Below are positions 18,470 through 26,882 of a stretch of DNA of 47,853 bases, in pieces. Position numbers and translations under genes: made by a program. The notes below the pieces were generated by a model that searched no databases, was not told where the DNA came from, and saw only the letters and a program-made list of their open reading frames with translations. This DNA is from Natronogracilivirga saccharolytica. Its GTDB lineage: Bacteria > Bacteroidota > Rhodothermia > Balneolales > Natronogracilivirgulaceae. The first letter of the stretch is position 1. Each line of letters starts with the position of its first letter. The stretch spans positions 1 to 47,853 of the forward strand of contig NZ_JAFIDN010000016.1 of NCBI RefSeq assembly GCF_017921895.1. Reading direction: 5' to 3'.

Positions 18470-19708
18470 ATGGCTTTTAAAATTAACTCAGTTAGTAAGT
18501 ATTTTCTTAGTAGTGCCTGCTGCTTTCTGACTGCCCTTGTATTTTTGAGCATTTCATGCTCACCCAATGAAGAAAATGAAAATCTGAGCAGCAGGATATT
18601 TGATTTTTCTGATCAACAGTTAAGGTACATGATAGAGGAGTTGAATGAGGCCATTCAAGAGGATCCGGAGGGGAAAAAAGTAAGTCCGAGATCTGTAAGA
18701 GATGGAGAAATGTTTGTAGTACCCTCGTCGGACTGGACCAGCGGTTTCTTGCCGGGTATGCTTTGGATGATGTATGAATATCACGGCGACGAATACTGGA
18801 TGGAAAAGGCTGTTGAACGAACAGCTCCGATAGAGCGTGAAAAGCTGAATGATGGAACACATGATATGGGCTTCAAGGTCTTCAATAGTTTCGGCCAGGG
18901 TTACAGACATACAAATGACGAAGAATATTACGATATCATCATTGAAGCTTCCAATACGTTGATCACACGTTACAATGAAACAGTTGGCGCCATTCGTTCC
19001 TGGGATTTTAACAGAGACCGGTGGGATTTTCCTGTTATTATAGACAATATGATGAATTTGGAAATGTTGTTTTGGGCTAGCGAAGTGACTGGTGATAAAA
19101 AGTACTTTGATATTGCAAAACAACACGCCTGGACTACCTATGAAGAGCACTTCAGAGATGATTACGGCTCTTACCATGTTGTTGACTTTGATACAACCAC
19201 TGGTGAGTCAAGAAAGAAAATCACTCATCAGGGAACTGCTGACGAATCAGCCTGGGCCCGGGGACAGGCCTGGGGATTGTACGGCTTCGTTATGACGTAC
19301 CGGTATACCGAAACTCCCGAGTTTCTCGAATTGGCTGAGGAGATAGCGGATTATATGTTATATCATCCCAATATGCCTGAGGATCTGGTGCCGTTTTGGG
19401 ATTATGATGCTCCGGGAATACCTGATGCTGCCAGGGATGCCTCTGCAGCTGCAATAATGGCATCAGCTCTTTATGAACTTAGTGAAAAAGTCCCGGAAAA
19501 ACAGGAATATTACCGGGAGACAGCCGATCAGGTTCTGGATAATCTGTACAGTAACTATCGTTCGCAACCCATAGGCAGTAATCACGGTTTTTTATTGGAC
19601 AGCAGTACAGGTCATCATCCACATGGATATGAAATAGATACACCACTTATTTATGCGGACTACTACTTGCTTGAAGCAGCATTGAGAAAAAAAAGCTTAA
19701 GGGAATAA
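18470..19708 (+). CDS. GH88 unsaturated glucuronyl hydrolase, lipoprotein (copy 1)
   Basis: I choose ATG 18470 (412 residues) over the upstream TTG at 18437. It gives a lipoprotein signal with the cysteine in SISCSPNE, so the enzyme is probably membrane-anchored in the periplasm. The (alpha/alpha)6 barrel of family 88 is recognised from DWTSGFLPGMLW, THDMGF and DNMMNLEMLFWAS. The two catalytic acids of the family correspond to Asp132 in HDMGF and Asp192 in IIDNMMN. It removes the 4,5-unsaturated uronate from the non-reducing end of lyase products by hydrating the double bond. The freed sugar feeds KduI/KduD encoded just upstream. A second GH88 lies at 26883 on the other strand. Confidence 0.92.
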   Translation: MAFKINSVSKYFLSSACCFLTALVFLSISCSPNEENENLSSRIFDFSDQQLRYMIEELNEAIQEDPEGKKVSPRSVRDGEMFVVPSSDWTSGFLPGMLWMMYEYHGDEYWMEKAVERTAPIEREKLNDGTHDMGFKVFNSFGQGYRHTNDEEYYDIIIEASNTLITRYNETVGAIRSWDFNRDRWDFPVIIDNMMNLEMLFWASEVTGDKKYFDIAKQHAWTTYEEHFRDDYGSYHVVDFDTTTGESRKKITHQGTADESAWARGQAWGLYGFVMTYRYTETPEFLELAEEIADYMLYHPNMPEDLVPFWDYDAPGIPDAARDASAAAIMASALYELSEKVPEKQEYYRETADQVLDNLYSNYRSQPIGSNHGFLLDSSTGHHPHGYEIDTPLIYADYYLLEAALRKKSLRE

Positions 19709-19802
19709 ATTCCATTTCAGGCAGAAATGACTTTAGACAGTTGTGACTACCCGGAAGAAAACCAATCAAATTTTTAAATTAGATTATAATTATGCAATGT
19801 TC

Positions 19803-19900
19803 ATGACCGGGCCGGCGTCCAGATGCACAGGCGTATGATTAAATACGGTCATGGCATTACATGTGACGATATACATCCAAACATTTAATCACATGAAATA
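19803..19900 (+). repeat. REP-like dispersed repeat, full copy, at the IS left flank
   Basis: This 98-bp stretch aligns with only one small gap to the minus-strand stretch 28183-28087, which leads into the second GH88 gene. Its first 44 bases also match 47686-47728. Shared blocks include ACCGGGCC, ACACAGG, GATTA-ATAC, TCATG, ATTACAT, CAAACATTTAA and ATGAAATA. It begins with a GC-rich imperfect palindrome. It is either a REP/MITE-like element or a conserved gene leader whose gene was cut off by the IS. Confidence 0.65.
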
Positions 19901-19903
19901 TTC

Positions 19904-21226
19904 ATGCCGGAAGTATCTTTCGACACACAGGGGTATGATTATAAAGCCGAAACCACCACTTCAGCCATTGCGACTATGGAAAACCAACAGCCCAGTATAG
20001 CCTTTGAGCAGGTCATTGAGCGTGGATGTGGCATCGATATCCACAAGGAAGTTTTGGTGGCCACGATACGTGGCCGTGGCATCAAAGAACAAACGCGTTC
20101 TTTTGATACGTTCACCGGATCTTTGGAGCGGTTGCGCGACTGGCTCAAGCAACATGGGATTACCCATATAGCCATGGAAAGTACCACTGTGTACTGGAAG
20201 CCGGTCTACAATATTCTGGAGGAGGACTTTGAGATCTTGCTGGTCAATGCCCGGCACATCAAAAACGTACCGGGCCAGAAGACCGACAAAAAGGACAGCC
20301 GGTGGATCACCAAGCTGTTGTTAAGCGGATTGTTGAAAGGCAGCTTTGTCCCGCCCGGGCATATCCGCCAGCTTCGGGATCTGACGCGCTACAAACGCAA
20401 GGTCATCGAACAGATCTCCTCGGAAAAGAACCGGGTGCACAAGGTGCTGGAGGATGCCAACATCAAACTCTCGAGTGTGGTGAGCAATCTCAGCGGGGTA
20501 ACGGCCGCCAAGATCATCGATGCGATGATGGACGGGCAGGAAGATGTGGCCGAGTTGGTCAAACTGCGTCACGGCAAGATGCACAGCAGTCCGCAGAAGC
20601 TGGCCGCCTCGCTGCAGGGCCGCCTTACCGATCACCACCGGTTTATGCTGCGGACCTACAAAGAGTCCATAGAAAGCAAGAAAGCGATCATAGCAAAGCT
20701 GGATGAACAAATAGACCGACAACTGGCGGAAAGTGAACTGGTGCTCGACGCGGAGTTACTGGCTACCATCCCGGGAGTAGGCAAAGAAGCCGCGGCCTAC
20801 ATCCTTGCCGAAATAGGCGATAATATGGAGCAGTTTCCCGATGAGCAGCATTTGAGCAGCTGGGCGGGGATGTCGCCGGGCAGCAATGAGTCGGCCGGTA
20901 AAAAAAAAAGCACACGAATAACCCATGGCGATAAATACCTGAAGATTCTGCTGGTCCAGTGCGCCTGGGCGGCAACGCGAACCAAAAACACGTATCTGCG
21001 AAGTAAATATGAGAGTCTGGTAGGAAGAAGAGGCAAAAAAAGAGCTTTGGTAGCCGTAGGACGCAAGATCCTGATTGCCGCCTACTTCATCCTCAAAGAC
21101 AAGCAGGCCTACAAGGAACTTGGACCCATGTACTTGCAGCAACGAAACAAAAACCGAAAAATAGACCGGCACCTCAAACAACTTGAGGAACTGGGTGTAC
21201 AAGTGGAAATCAAAGATGTTGCCTAA
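19904..21226 (+). CDS. IS110-family transposase (DEDD/serine type)
   Basis: This is a 440-residue transposase of the family that recombines through a guide (bridge) RNA. The N-terminal RuvC-like domain carries the DEDD set: Asp45 in GIDIHK, Glu92 in AMEST, and Asp128 and Asp131 in TDKKDSRW. After a coiled helical linker (about 160-280) the C-terminal Tnp domain has PGVGKEAAAYILAEIGD (290-306) and the likely catalytic Ser330 in NESAGK. The gene is intact. An internal ATG at 19976 (MENQQPS) matches the usual family N-terminus better than 19904, which would read through sequence shared with the repeat. It splits the uronate cluster between GH88 and glcG-like genes. Confidence 0.93.
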   Translation: MPEVSFDTQGYDYKAETTTSAIATMENQQPSIAFEQVIERGCGIDIHKEVLVATIRGRGIKEQTRSFDTFTGSLERLRDWLKQHGITHIAMESTTVYWKPVYNILEEDFEILLVNARHIKNVPGQKTDKKDSRWITKLLLSGLLKGSFVPPGHIRQLRDLTRYKRKVIEQISSEKNRVHKVLEDANIKLSSVVSNLSGVTAAKIIDAMMDGQEDVAELVKLRHGKMHSSPQKLAASLQGRLTDHHRFMLRTYKESIESKKAIIAKLDEQIDRQLAESELVLDAELLATIPGVGKEAAAYILAEIGDNMEQFPDEQHLSSWAGMSPGSNESAGKKKSTRITHGDKYLKILLVQCAWAATRTKNTYLRSKYESLVGRRGKKRALVAVGRKILIAAYFILKDKQAYKELGPMYLQQRNKNRKIDRHLKQLEELGVQVEIKDVA

Positions 21227-21345
21227 AGGTCGTTTTTTACTGGAGGTTGAAATATCCATGAGTAGTTTGCTCAAGGAAACCCCGTAGATGAAATTGACTT
21301 CAATGCCAAGGACACAGGACTATTGCCGCGAGCATGCACATGAAA
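21227..21345 (+). ncRNA. Possible bridge-RNA region of the IS (right end)
   Basis: In the IS1111 group the guide RNA is encoded in the noncoding end downstream of the transposase. The roughly 120 bases here are the only noncoding space of the element large enough for it, because the left flank looks like host repeat. I did not resolve its loops or guide pairs, so this is placement by analogy only. Confidence 0.25.
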
Positions 21346-21416
21346 ATTTACCTTCCTGGCATTCAGCAACAAAAACTAACAGATTGAAAGACAACTAATT
21401 GCATAATTATAAACAC

Positions 21417-21887
21417 ATGAAAAAAAAATGGTTACTGACATTGATAGTCTTTTTAATTGTCACAACCGGTATTCAGGCAGAATCTTATAATACCCGTTCA
21501 CTGACATTGGAAGAGGCCAGGGTAATTTTAAATGCTGCGGAAGAGCGGGCAGAACAGGATGAATGGACTGTAGCTATCGCCATTGTCGATGCCGGTGGAC
21601 ATTTGCTGAGTTTTAGCCGTTTGCCAGGTACACAAATTGCAAGTATTGATGTAGCAATCGAGAAAGCAGTAACCTCGGTATATTACGAAAGACCAACAAA
21701 GGCTTTTCAGAATGGAGTTGCAGATGGTAATATGTCATTACTGTCATTGCCTCATTTCAGTGCTTTTGAAGGCGGCGTTCCGATAATTGTCGATGATGAG
21801 ATTATTGGTGCGATAGGTGTGAGTGGGGTGACACCTGAACAGGATGGTATTATTGCAAATGCCGGGGCGGAGGCTTTGGATCGGTAA
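21417..21887 (+). CDS. Exported GlcG/HbpS-family protein
   Basis: I take ATG 21417 (156 residues) rather than TTG 21399; it gives a clean signal peptide ending near IQAES. The mature protein matches the GlcG/HbpS (heme-degrading, DUF336) fold: LTLEEARVILNAAEERA, VAIAIVDAGGHLLSFSR, AIEKAVTSV and the C-terminal IGAIGVSGVTPEQD. Family members bind heme or cofactors, or sit in glycolate, diol and sugar-acid operons with unproven roles. The exported location points to a binding role in the periplasm. It is the first gene after the IS, and the enolase-superfamily gene follows about 100 bp later. Confidence 0.85.
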   Translation: MKKKWLLTLIVFLIVTTGIQAESYNTRSLTLEEARVILNAAEERAEQDEWTVAIAIVDAGGHLLSFSRLPGTQIASIDVAIEKAVTSVYYERPTKAFQNGVADGNMSLLSLPHFSAFEGGVPIIVDDEIIGAIGVSGVTPEQDGIIANAGAEALDR

Positions 21888-21990
21888 TTGCTCCATCAGT
21901 TGCAAAAATCCGATTTCTGATGGCATGTATCAGGTCCGGATCTTGGTCAACCAAATTGTATATAATTACGCCGAAAACGTTTCCGCCCTG

Positions 21991-23280
21991 ATGTCAATAT
22001 CAATTACCGATACCTATTGCGAGTTTGAACGAGAGCCATTGGCCAACCCTTTCGGTTTTAAAGGAGGATATTTAAAAGAAATCTGGCAGACCGCAGTATT
22101 GCTGAAGTCCGATGATCAACTATCCGGCATAGGACTTGGGTGCCAGAGTGTGCTATGGTCTGATCGGAGAATCTTTGTTTCTGCATCTGAGAGCGGTGGC
22201 AACAGTCTCATGTTTGCGATAACGGATAAAGCACTTCAATTGGCAAAGGGCCGATCTTTTGACACTCCTATAGACCTTTTGAATCAGTTGTTCCCGGAAG
22301 TCTATGCCTACGCACAAGGTATAACCGGTTTGCCGGATCTCAACATGACGTTTGTTATGAATGCTCTTGTAGCAATAGATAATGCAGCATGGATTTTATA
22401 TGCCAAACATCACGGGATTAAAAATTTTGATGAATTGATCCCCGAGAAATATCGCCCGGCGCTTTCGTATCGTCATGATCAAGTGGCTTGTGTTCCTATT
22501 GCTTCATATGGCATGTCCATACACGATATTAAACAACTTGTGAACCGACAGGGGTATTTTGTACTTAAAATCAAGATCGGGTCACCAGGTGGTCAGCAAG
22601 AAATGCTTGAAAACGACAAAAAGCGATTTGAACAGATCCATCAGGCTATTGGAGAAACCAAATCACAATACACCAAAAACGGACTGATACCCTATTATTT
22701 GGATATCAACGGCAGGTACGAGAGCAAGGAGCTTCTGAAACAATTTCTGGATCATGCCGAAAAAATCGGGGCAATGAATCAGATCTTTTTGTTGGAAGAG
22801 CCGTTCCCGGAAGAGTACACAGCGCATGTAGATGACCTGGGTATTACCATCGTCGCCGATGAAAGCGCGCATACGGCTGATAATGTAAAAGAACGGATTG
22901 AAATGGGATATGGAGCCATGGCCCTGAAACCCATTGTCAAAACGTTGAGCATGACATTTGAAATGGCGAAAATCGCTTATGAGTACAATACTCCTTGTTT
23001 TTGTGCTGACCTTACCGTCAATCCGGTATTGGTGGATTGGAACAAAAATGTCGCTGCCCGACTAACAACAATCCCGGGAATCAATACCGGTCTTCTGGAA
23101 ACCAACGGTCATCAAAACTATAAATACTGGAAGGAAATGCTCGATTATCATCCTGACCCCGATGCATCATGGGTACAGTCCCGAAATGGAGTATTCAATC
23201 TTGACAAATCATTTTATAAAAAAAGTGGCGGAATTTTCGAGGATTTACCTCACTACCGATCCATTTTGATGCCCCAATAG
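21991..23280 (+). CDS. Enolase-superfamily sugar-acid dehydratase/racemase-like protein
   Basis: The frame is open from 21844, but family-like sequence begins at MSISITDTYCEFE, so I place the start at 21991 (429 residues); ATG 21925 is the alternative. The enzyme has the mandelate racemase/muconate lactonising layout: a capping domain, then a barrel with Lys193 and Lys195 in LKIKIG, metal ligands Asp238 (LDING), Glu269 (LLEEP) and Glu291 (ADES), and Lys313 (ALKP). Most such proteins abstract the proton next to a carboxylate and many dehydrate sugar acids. Substrate unknown. It converges on an Nramp/aldolase/SDR operon 30 bp away, and a shared pathway is plausible. Confidence 0.85.
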   Translation: MSISITDTYCEFEREPLANPFGFKGGYLKEIWQTAVLLKSDDQLSGIGLGCQSVLWSDRRIFVSASESGGNSLMFAITDKALQLAKGRSFDTPIDLLNQLFPEVYAYAQGITGLPDLNMTFVMNALVAIDNAAWILYAKHHGIKNFDELIPEKYRPALSYRHDQVACVPIASYGMSIHDIKQLVNRQGYFVLKIKIGSPGGQQEMLENDKKRFEQIHQAIGETKSQYTKNGLIPYYLDINGRYESKELLKQFLDHAEKIGAMNQIFLLEEPFPEEYTAHVDDLGITIVADESAHTADNVKERIEMGYGAMALKPIVKTLSMTFEMAKIAYEYNTPCFCADLTVNPVLVDWNKNVAARLTTIPGINTGLLETNGHQNYKYWKEMLDYHPDPDASWVQSRNGVFNLDKSFYKKSGGIFEDLPHYRSILMPQ

Positions 23281-23310
23281 TTGTGGACATGGAATAGAAT
23301 GCCGGATCAA

Positions 23311-24678
23311 TCATGTAAACAAGAGATTAAACATGATACTGACGGCAATTATTACCACAGCTACTGTCCCAATGTACAATACCAATTTCATCCAGAACGG
23401 TATAGCATAAGATCCGTTCAATTCTCTTCGTGTAACCAGATAGACCATGGCGAGGACAAGAACGGGTAATCCGAGCACCGTCAGTGCCTGGGCAAATGTA
23501 ATCACAATTTCCGGAGCTGTACCTCCTGAAACCAGGGCTATAGTCATCCCGAGAAGCAGTACACCAGCGGTAAACATACGCGTGGATTGCTGGTCTATTC
23601 GTCCCCCTTGCCCCAGTCCGTCCGCCAGCAAAGTGCCTCCGATCATCGCATTGATCATAAACGAAGAAAATGCACCTGCAAAAAGGCCGAGGCTGAACAG
23701 TATTACCGCAGTCGGACCAAAGAGCGGTTCAAGTTGACGTGCGATTTCTACTGCAGATCCGAAGGTCATTCGTTCCTCCGGGTTGTGCAGAACCACAGCA
23801 GCCGTGGTCATGATAATTGCAGATATAAGACCGAGGAGACCGATGCCCAATAGTGAATCGGTCATACCGCTTTTTACATCCCGAATGCTCCATCCCTTTT
23901 CCTTCACAAGATAGGATTGATAGAACACACCGGCCATGGAAACGGTGGTTCCCAAAAACCCGACTACAAGTGTCCAGTTCAGCGGAGGCTGCCCGGATGC
24001 AGCTGCCGGAATAGAGGGAATCAGTCCGCGGCCGATTTCCTGAAGAGCCGGTTGGGCGTATACCAGATTTGCGATAAACCCGACCAGCATAACCAAAACC
24101 AGAGCGATCATTAGTTTTTCCATAGGCGGGTACAGGCGCTTGAATCCAAACAAAACGGCCAGAATAAAGCCATTAAGGATCACTAATATCACCAGGCTTG
24201 TCCCACCACCGCGTATTTCATTCGCCGGCTGTCCGAAAATCATTTCAAGAATGGGATCGACGGCAAATAAAATGGCCGCGTTGTTTGCAGTTTGAAAACT
24301 GGTTGTAATCAGAAATACAATCAAACCCGTAAAAGCGGCTGCAGGCCTCCCAAGCCGGTGTGCTAGCTCTTCCAGGAGGGTGCGGTCATAAATGACCCCC
24401 AACCTGCCGGCCAATATAACCAGGCATATCATCAATACTGTGGTTAACAAAGGTACCCAAAGCAAGGCAAACCCGAACTCTACACCGATTGCAGATGACA
24501 GATAAATGCTTCCCGGCCCCAGGACAACAGACGCCACAATGATAGCGGGGCCCAGTGATCGGTACCATCCGAAAAAGCCGTTAATATTTTTTGTGGAAGC
24601 CGGTGTGGTCGGTGAAGTTCCGGTCCCGGGATCAATGGAGCTGGAACCGGAACGTGAAGGATCGTTTTTTTGGCTCAT
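23311..24678 (-). CDS. Nramp-fold transporter lacking canonical metal-binding motifs
   Basis: This 455-residue integral membrane protein has about 11 hydrophobic segments and an overall Nramp (SLC11) layout after a long Ser/Thr/Pro-rich N-terminal tail (1-33). The two metal-site signatures are changed. The usual DPGN of helix 1 is GPGS (54-57), and MPHN of helix 6 is MAGV (248-251). Metal coordination as in Mn/Fe transporters therefore looks impossible, so another substrate is likely. Its start overlaps the stop of the DHDPS-family gene (TAATG), a sign of translational coupling. Import of the organic or sugar acid used by the coupled enzymes is my inference. Confidence 0.82.
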   Translation of the reverse strand: MSQKNDPSRSGSSSIDPGTGTSPTTPASTKNINGFFGWYRSLGPAIIVASVVLGPGSIYLSSAIGVEFGFALLWVPLLTTVLMICLVILAGRLGVIYDRTLLEELAHRLGRPAAAFTGLIVFLITTSFQTANNAAILFAVDPILEMIFGQPANEIRGGGTSLVILVILNGFILAVLFGFKRLYPPMEKLMIALVLVMLVGFIANLVYAQPALQEIGRGLIPSIPAAASGQPPLNWTLVVGFLGTTVSMAGVFYQSYLVKEKGWSIRDVKSGMTDSLLGIGLLGLISAIIMTTAAVVLHNPEERMTFGSAVEIARQLEPLFGPTAVILFSLGLFAGAFSSFMINAMIGGTLLADGLGQGGRIDQQSTRMFTAGVLLLGMTIALVSGGTAPEIVITFAQALTVLGLPVLVLAMVYLVTRRELNGSYAIPFWMKLVLYIGTVAVVIIAVSIMFNLLFT

Positions 24679-25736
24679 TACCCAAGAAACTCATCAAGAT
24701 GTTTTCTGACAAAATCATCGTCCTGCATGTGCGGATAATTTCTGTATATTCGGTCAATTTCCTCCTTTTGCCCCGGTGACAACGTTTCACACGAATCCAG
24801 GCACCATATCCCTTCCAATAGCCCCTGCCTTCGTAAAACTTCGTGAATACCCGCAATACAGCCTTTGAAGTTATTTGCGACATCGAAAACCGCGGCATTG
24901 GCATCGGTGATTTCTGCAGCTAATGTGAGATATTCTGCCGGAATGTTATCATGGGGAATATTGCGAAGTTCTTCAAATAGTTGCGAAACTTTTGAAGTCC
25001 AGATCGCCCAGTGTCCTAAAAGTCCACCTGCAAACCGTTTTTCCACGATTCGACCGTCGATATTAAACCGGAAGGTAGTCAGCAGATCAACAAGAATGTT
25101 ATCGTCATTGCCTGTGTATAGTGCGATATCTTCATTTCTTTCCGATTCGGCAACGGCACGAATGACGTCCTGTGTCTGATAGCGATTAAACGGAGCAACT
25201 TTTATGGCATATACCCCCGGTATTTGTATAAATTCTTTCCAGAATGAGTAGCTGAGTACTCGACCGCCTACGGCCGGTTGCAGATAAAAGCCGAATACAG
25301 GAATGTTGAGCGCGACTTTTTTTGCCCTTTCAAGCAAGTCGGCTTCTGTGAAATGCTGCAGGCCGCCCATCGACAGCAATCCCATATGATAACCGTATTG
25401 GACAGCAAGTTCAGCTTCCCTGACAGCCTGGTCGGTTTCTCCGCATATTCCAGCTATTTTTAGTAAGAGACGGTCATTTACGGCATCCATTTCTTCCGCT
25501 GCCAGTCTCAGTACCGGTTCCAGCAGATTAACGTCCTTGTCCCGTATTTCGAATTGTGTTGTATGGACACCTACAGCCAATCCGCCGGCACCTGAAGCGA
25601 TGTAGTACCGCGTCAGTGCCCTCTGACGCCTCTCATTCAATGATCGATCCGGGTTTATTGCCAGCGGGTGGGCAGGAATTATCATTCCGCGGATCAGGTG
25701 CTGTTTAATTGTTTTTTCAAGTTCCGGATATTTCAT
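24678..25736 (-). CDS. DHDPS/N-acetylneuraminate lyase-family aldolase or dehydratase
   Basis: The 352-residue protein fits the class I TIM-barrel family of dihydrodipicolinate synthase and sugar-acid lyases. The likely Schiff-base lysine is Lys179 in YAIKVAPFNRYQ, and the partner tyrosine of the family may be Tyr151 in GFYLQP. It is longer than typical members (about 300), with an extra C-terminal helical part. Such enzymes cleave or dehydrate 2-keto-3-deoxy sugar acids. It is the middle gene of a tight operon, 8 bp after the SDR and overlapping the Nramp-like gene by one base. It is not a lysine-biosynthesis gene by context. Confidence 0.85.
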   Translation of the reverse strand: MKYPELEKTIKQHLIRGMIIPAHPLAINPDRSLNERRQRALTRYYIASGAGGLAVGVHTTQFEIRDKDVNLLEPVLRLAAEEMDAVNDRLLLKIAGICGETDQAVREAELAVQYGYHMGLLSMGGLQHFTEADLLERAKKVALNIPVFGFYLQPAVGGRVLSYSFWKEFIQIPGVYAIKVAPFNRYQTQDVIRAVAESERNEDIALYTGNDDNILVDLLTTFRFNIDGRIVEKRFAGGLLGHWAIWTSKVSQLFEELRNIPHDNIPAEYLTLAAEITDANAAVFDVANNFKGCIAGIHEVLRRQGLLEGIWCLDSCETLSPGQKEEIDRIYRNYPHMQDDDFVRKHLDEFLG

Positions 25737-25744
25737 AGCCAGAT

Positions 25745-26761
25745 TCAGAATTTGCCTTCTCTTTGTTGAAAATGTGTGGGTTTGTCGAGTGTATCCCGGT
25801 CATGTCGAACCCAATCGGTTGTCCATTCAATCATTTGCTGCAATGTTACCCCGGGGTATCCGAACATGCGGTGCGCTTTTGAGGCATTACTCAACAGCGC
25901 TGTGGGTTCCTCTTCATTCAGAAATTTTGGGGGGGTATCCATGAGCGCTCCAAACTGATGCGCCAGCCAGCGGATAGAAATGGTTTCGGGTCCGGTTACA
26001 TTCAGAACAGTTGGAGGCACATTGCAGTGTTTCAGGCACCGCAAGGCTATTTCGTTAGCATCACCCTGCCAGATAACATTTGCATACCCGGTTTTTAGAT
26101 CGATAGGCTCCTCATTGTAAACGGACCGGGCAACTTCAAGAAGAACCCCGTATCGAAGGTCTATGGCATAATTCAGACGGTACATCAATACAGGGGTGTT
26201 GCAGGTTTTGGAAAAATACTCAAAAACCCTTTCACGTCCCAGGCAGGACTGTGCATATTCACCTACAGGCCCGGTCGGACCTGTTTCCATAGAACCACCG
26301 GTGCTGACGTGAACCAGCGGATACACATTTCCGGTAGAAAAAACGACAATATTTGAGTTTCGATATTTTTCAGCTACCCGACCAGGCAGATAACTGTTCA
26401 TAACCCAGGCGTAATGCTCATTGCCGCTTGTTCCGAACTTGGTTCCGACCAGATAGATGACATATTTTACATCAGGCAATGCCTGGAGTTCTTTTTCTTT
26501 GAGGATGTCAGCCGTTATAGTCACTATACCCTGGCTTTCCAGTTCTTTTTTGTGCGACTTGTCTGAAAAACGGGAAACACCATACACTTTCTTATTGGAT
26601 CCGTTTTGCTGAAATGTGCGCTGAGCCAAAGCTGCCAGGCTGGGACCCATTTTACCTCCCACACCAAGTATCATCACATCTCCGTCAAGATCGGCAAGAT
26701 CCTGCAGCAGCCGGTCCGATGGTTCGGATAGTTTTTTATCTAATTCTTCGATCGTGTTCAT
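25745..26761 (-). CDS. Extended SDR (NAD-dependent epimerase/dehydratase family)
   Basis: The 338-residue protein has a Rossmann-type N-terminus (ILGVGGKMG, 31-39, a variant of the TGxxGxxG motif) and the extended-SDR layout. Ser142-Thr143 in VVFSTGNVYP and Tyr169 in GEYAQSC occupy the usual active-site region, but the lysine of YxxxK appears to be Cys173. It may use another residue, or the reaction may differ from a standard epimerase or dehydratase. It is the first gene of the SDR-aldolase-Nramp operon, so oxidation or epimerisation of a sugar acid before aldol cleavage is a fair guess. Confidence 0.8.
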   Translation of the reverse strand: MNTIEELDKKLSEPSDRLLQDLADLDGDVMILGVGGKMGPSLAALAQRTFQQNGSNKKVYGVSRFSDKSHKKELESQGIVTITADILKEKELQALPDVKYVIYLVGTKFGTSGNEHYAWVMNSYLPGRVAEKYRNSNIVVFSTGNVYPLVHVSTGGSMETGPTGPVGEYAQSCLGRERVFEYFSKTCNTPVLMYRLNYAIDLRYGVLLEVARSVYNEEPIDLKTGYANVIWQGDANEIALRCLKHCNVPPTVLNVTGPETISIRWLAHQFGALMDTPPKFLNEEEPTALLSNASKAHRMFGYPGVTLQQMIEWTTDWVRHDRDTLDKPTHFQQREGKF

Positions 26762-26882
26762 GAGTAAAGTAGTATCTCTTCAATTTAAATGTCTGGATTA
26801 ATATCGTCAGATGTAGTTTCATTATCCTTTACTTTCTTTTACTCATTTTTCCGATGCAACTATTTTCCAGGTAGGAAAATTA

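Larger units (their letters stand above)
19890..21345 (+). mobile_element. IS110/IS1111-type insertion sequence (approximate limits)
   Basis: The element is defined by its transposase. Its base composition is clearly more GC-rich than the neighbours, which supports recent arrival. The limits are uncertain. A 9-bp direct repeat CACATGAAA at 19890-19898 and 21337-21345 would give an element of about 1.45 kb, typical for the family. The transposase then lies close to the left end with about 0.12 kb of noncoding right end, the arrangement of the IS1111 group. Confidence 0.55.

Noticed and set aside
20302-20706. Open frame of 134 codons inside the IS110 transposase
   Set aside because: It overlaps a well-supported transposase in another frame and shows low-complexity composition from GC-rich codons.
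23311-24678. Manganese or iron transporter MntH
   Set aside because: The metal-coordinating DPGN and MPH motifs are absent.
24678-25736. Lysine-biosynthesis dihydrodipicolinate synthase (dapA)
   Set aside because: Extra length, sequence around the Schiff-base lysine and the sugar-acid neighbourhood argue against it.
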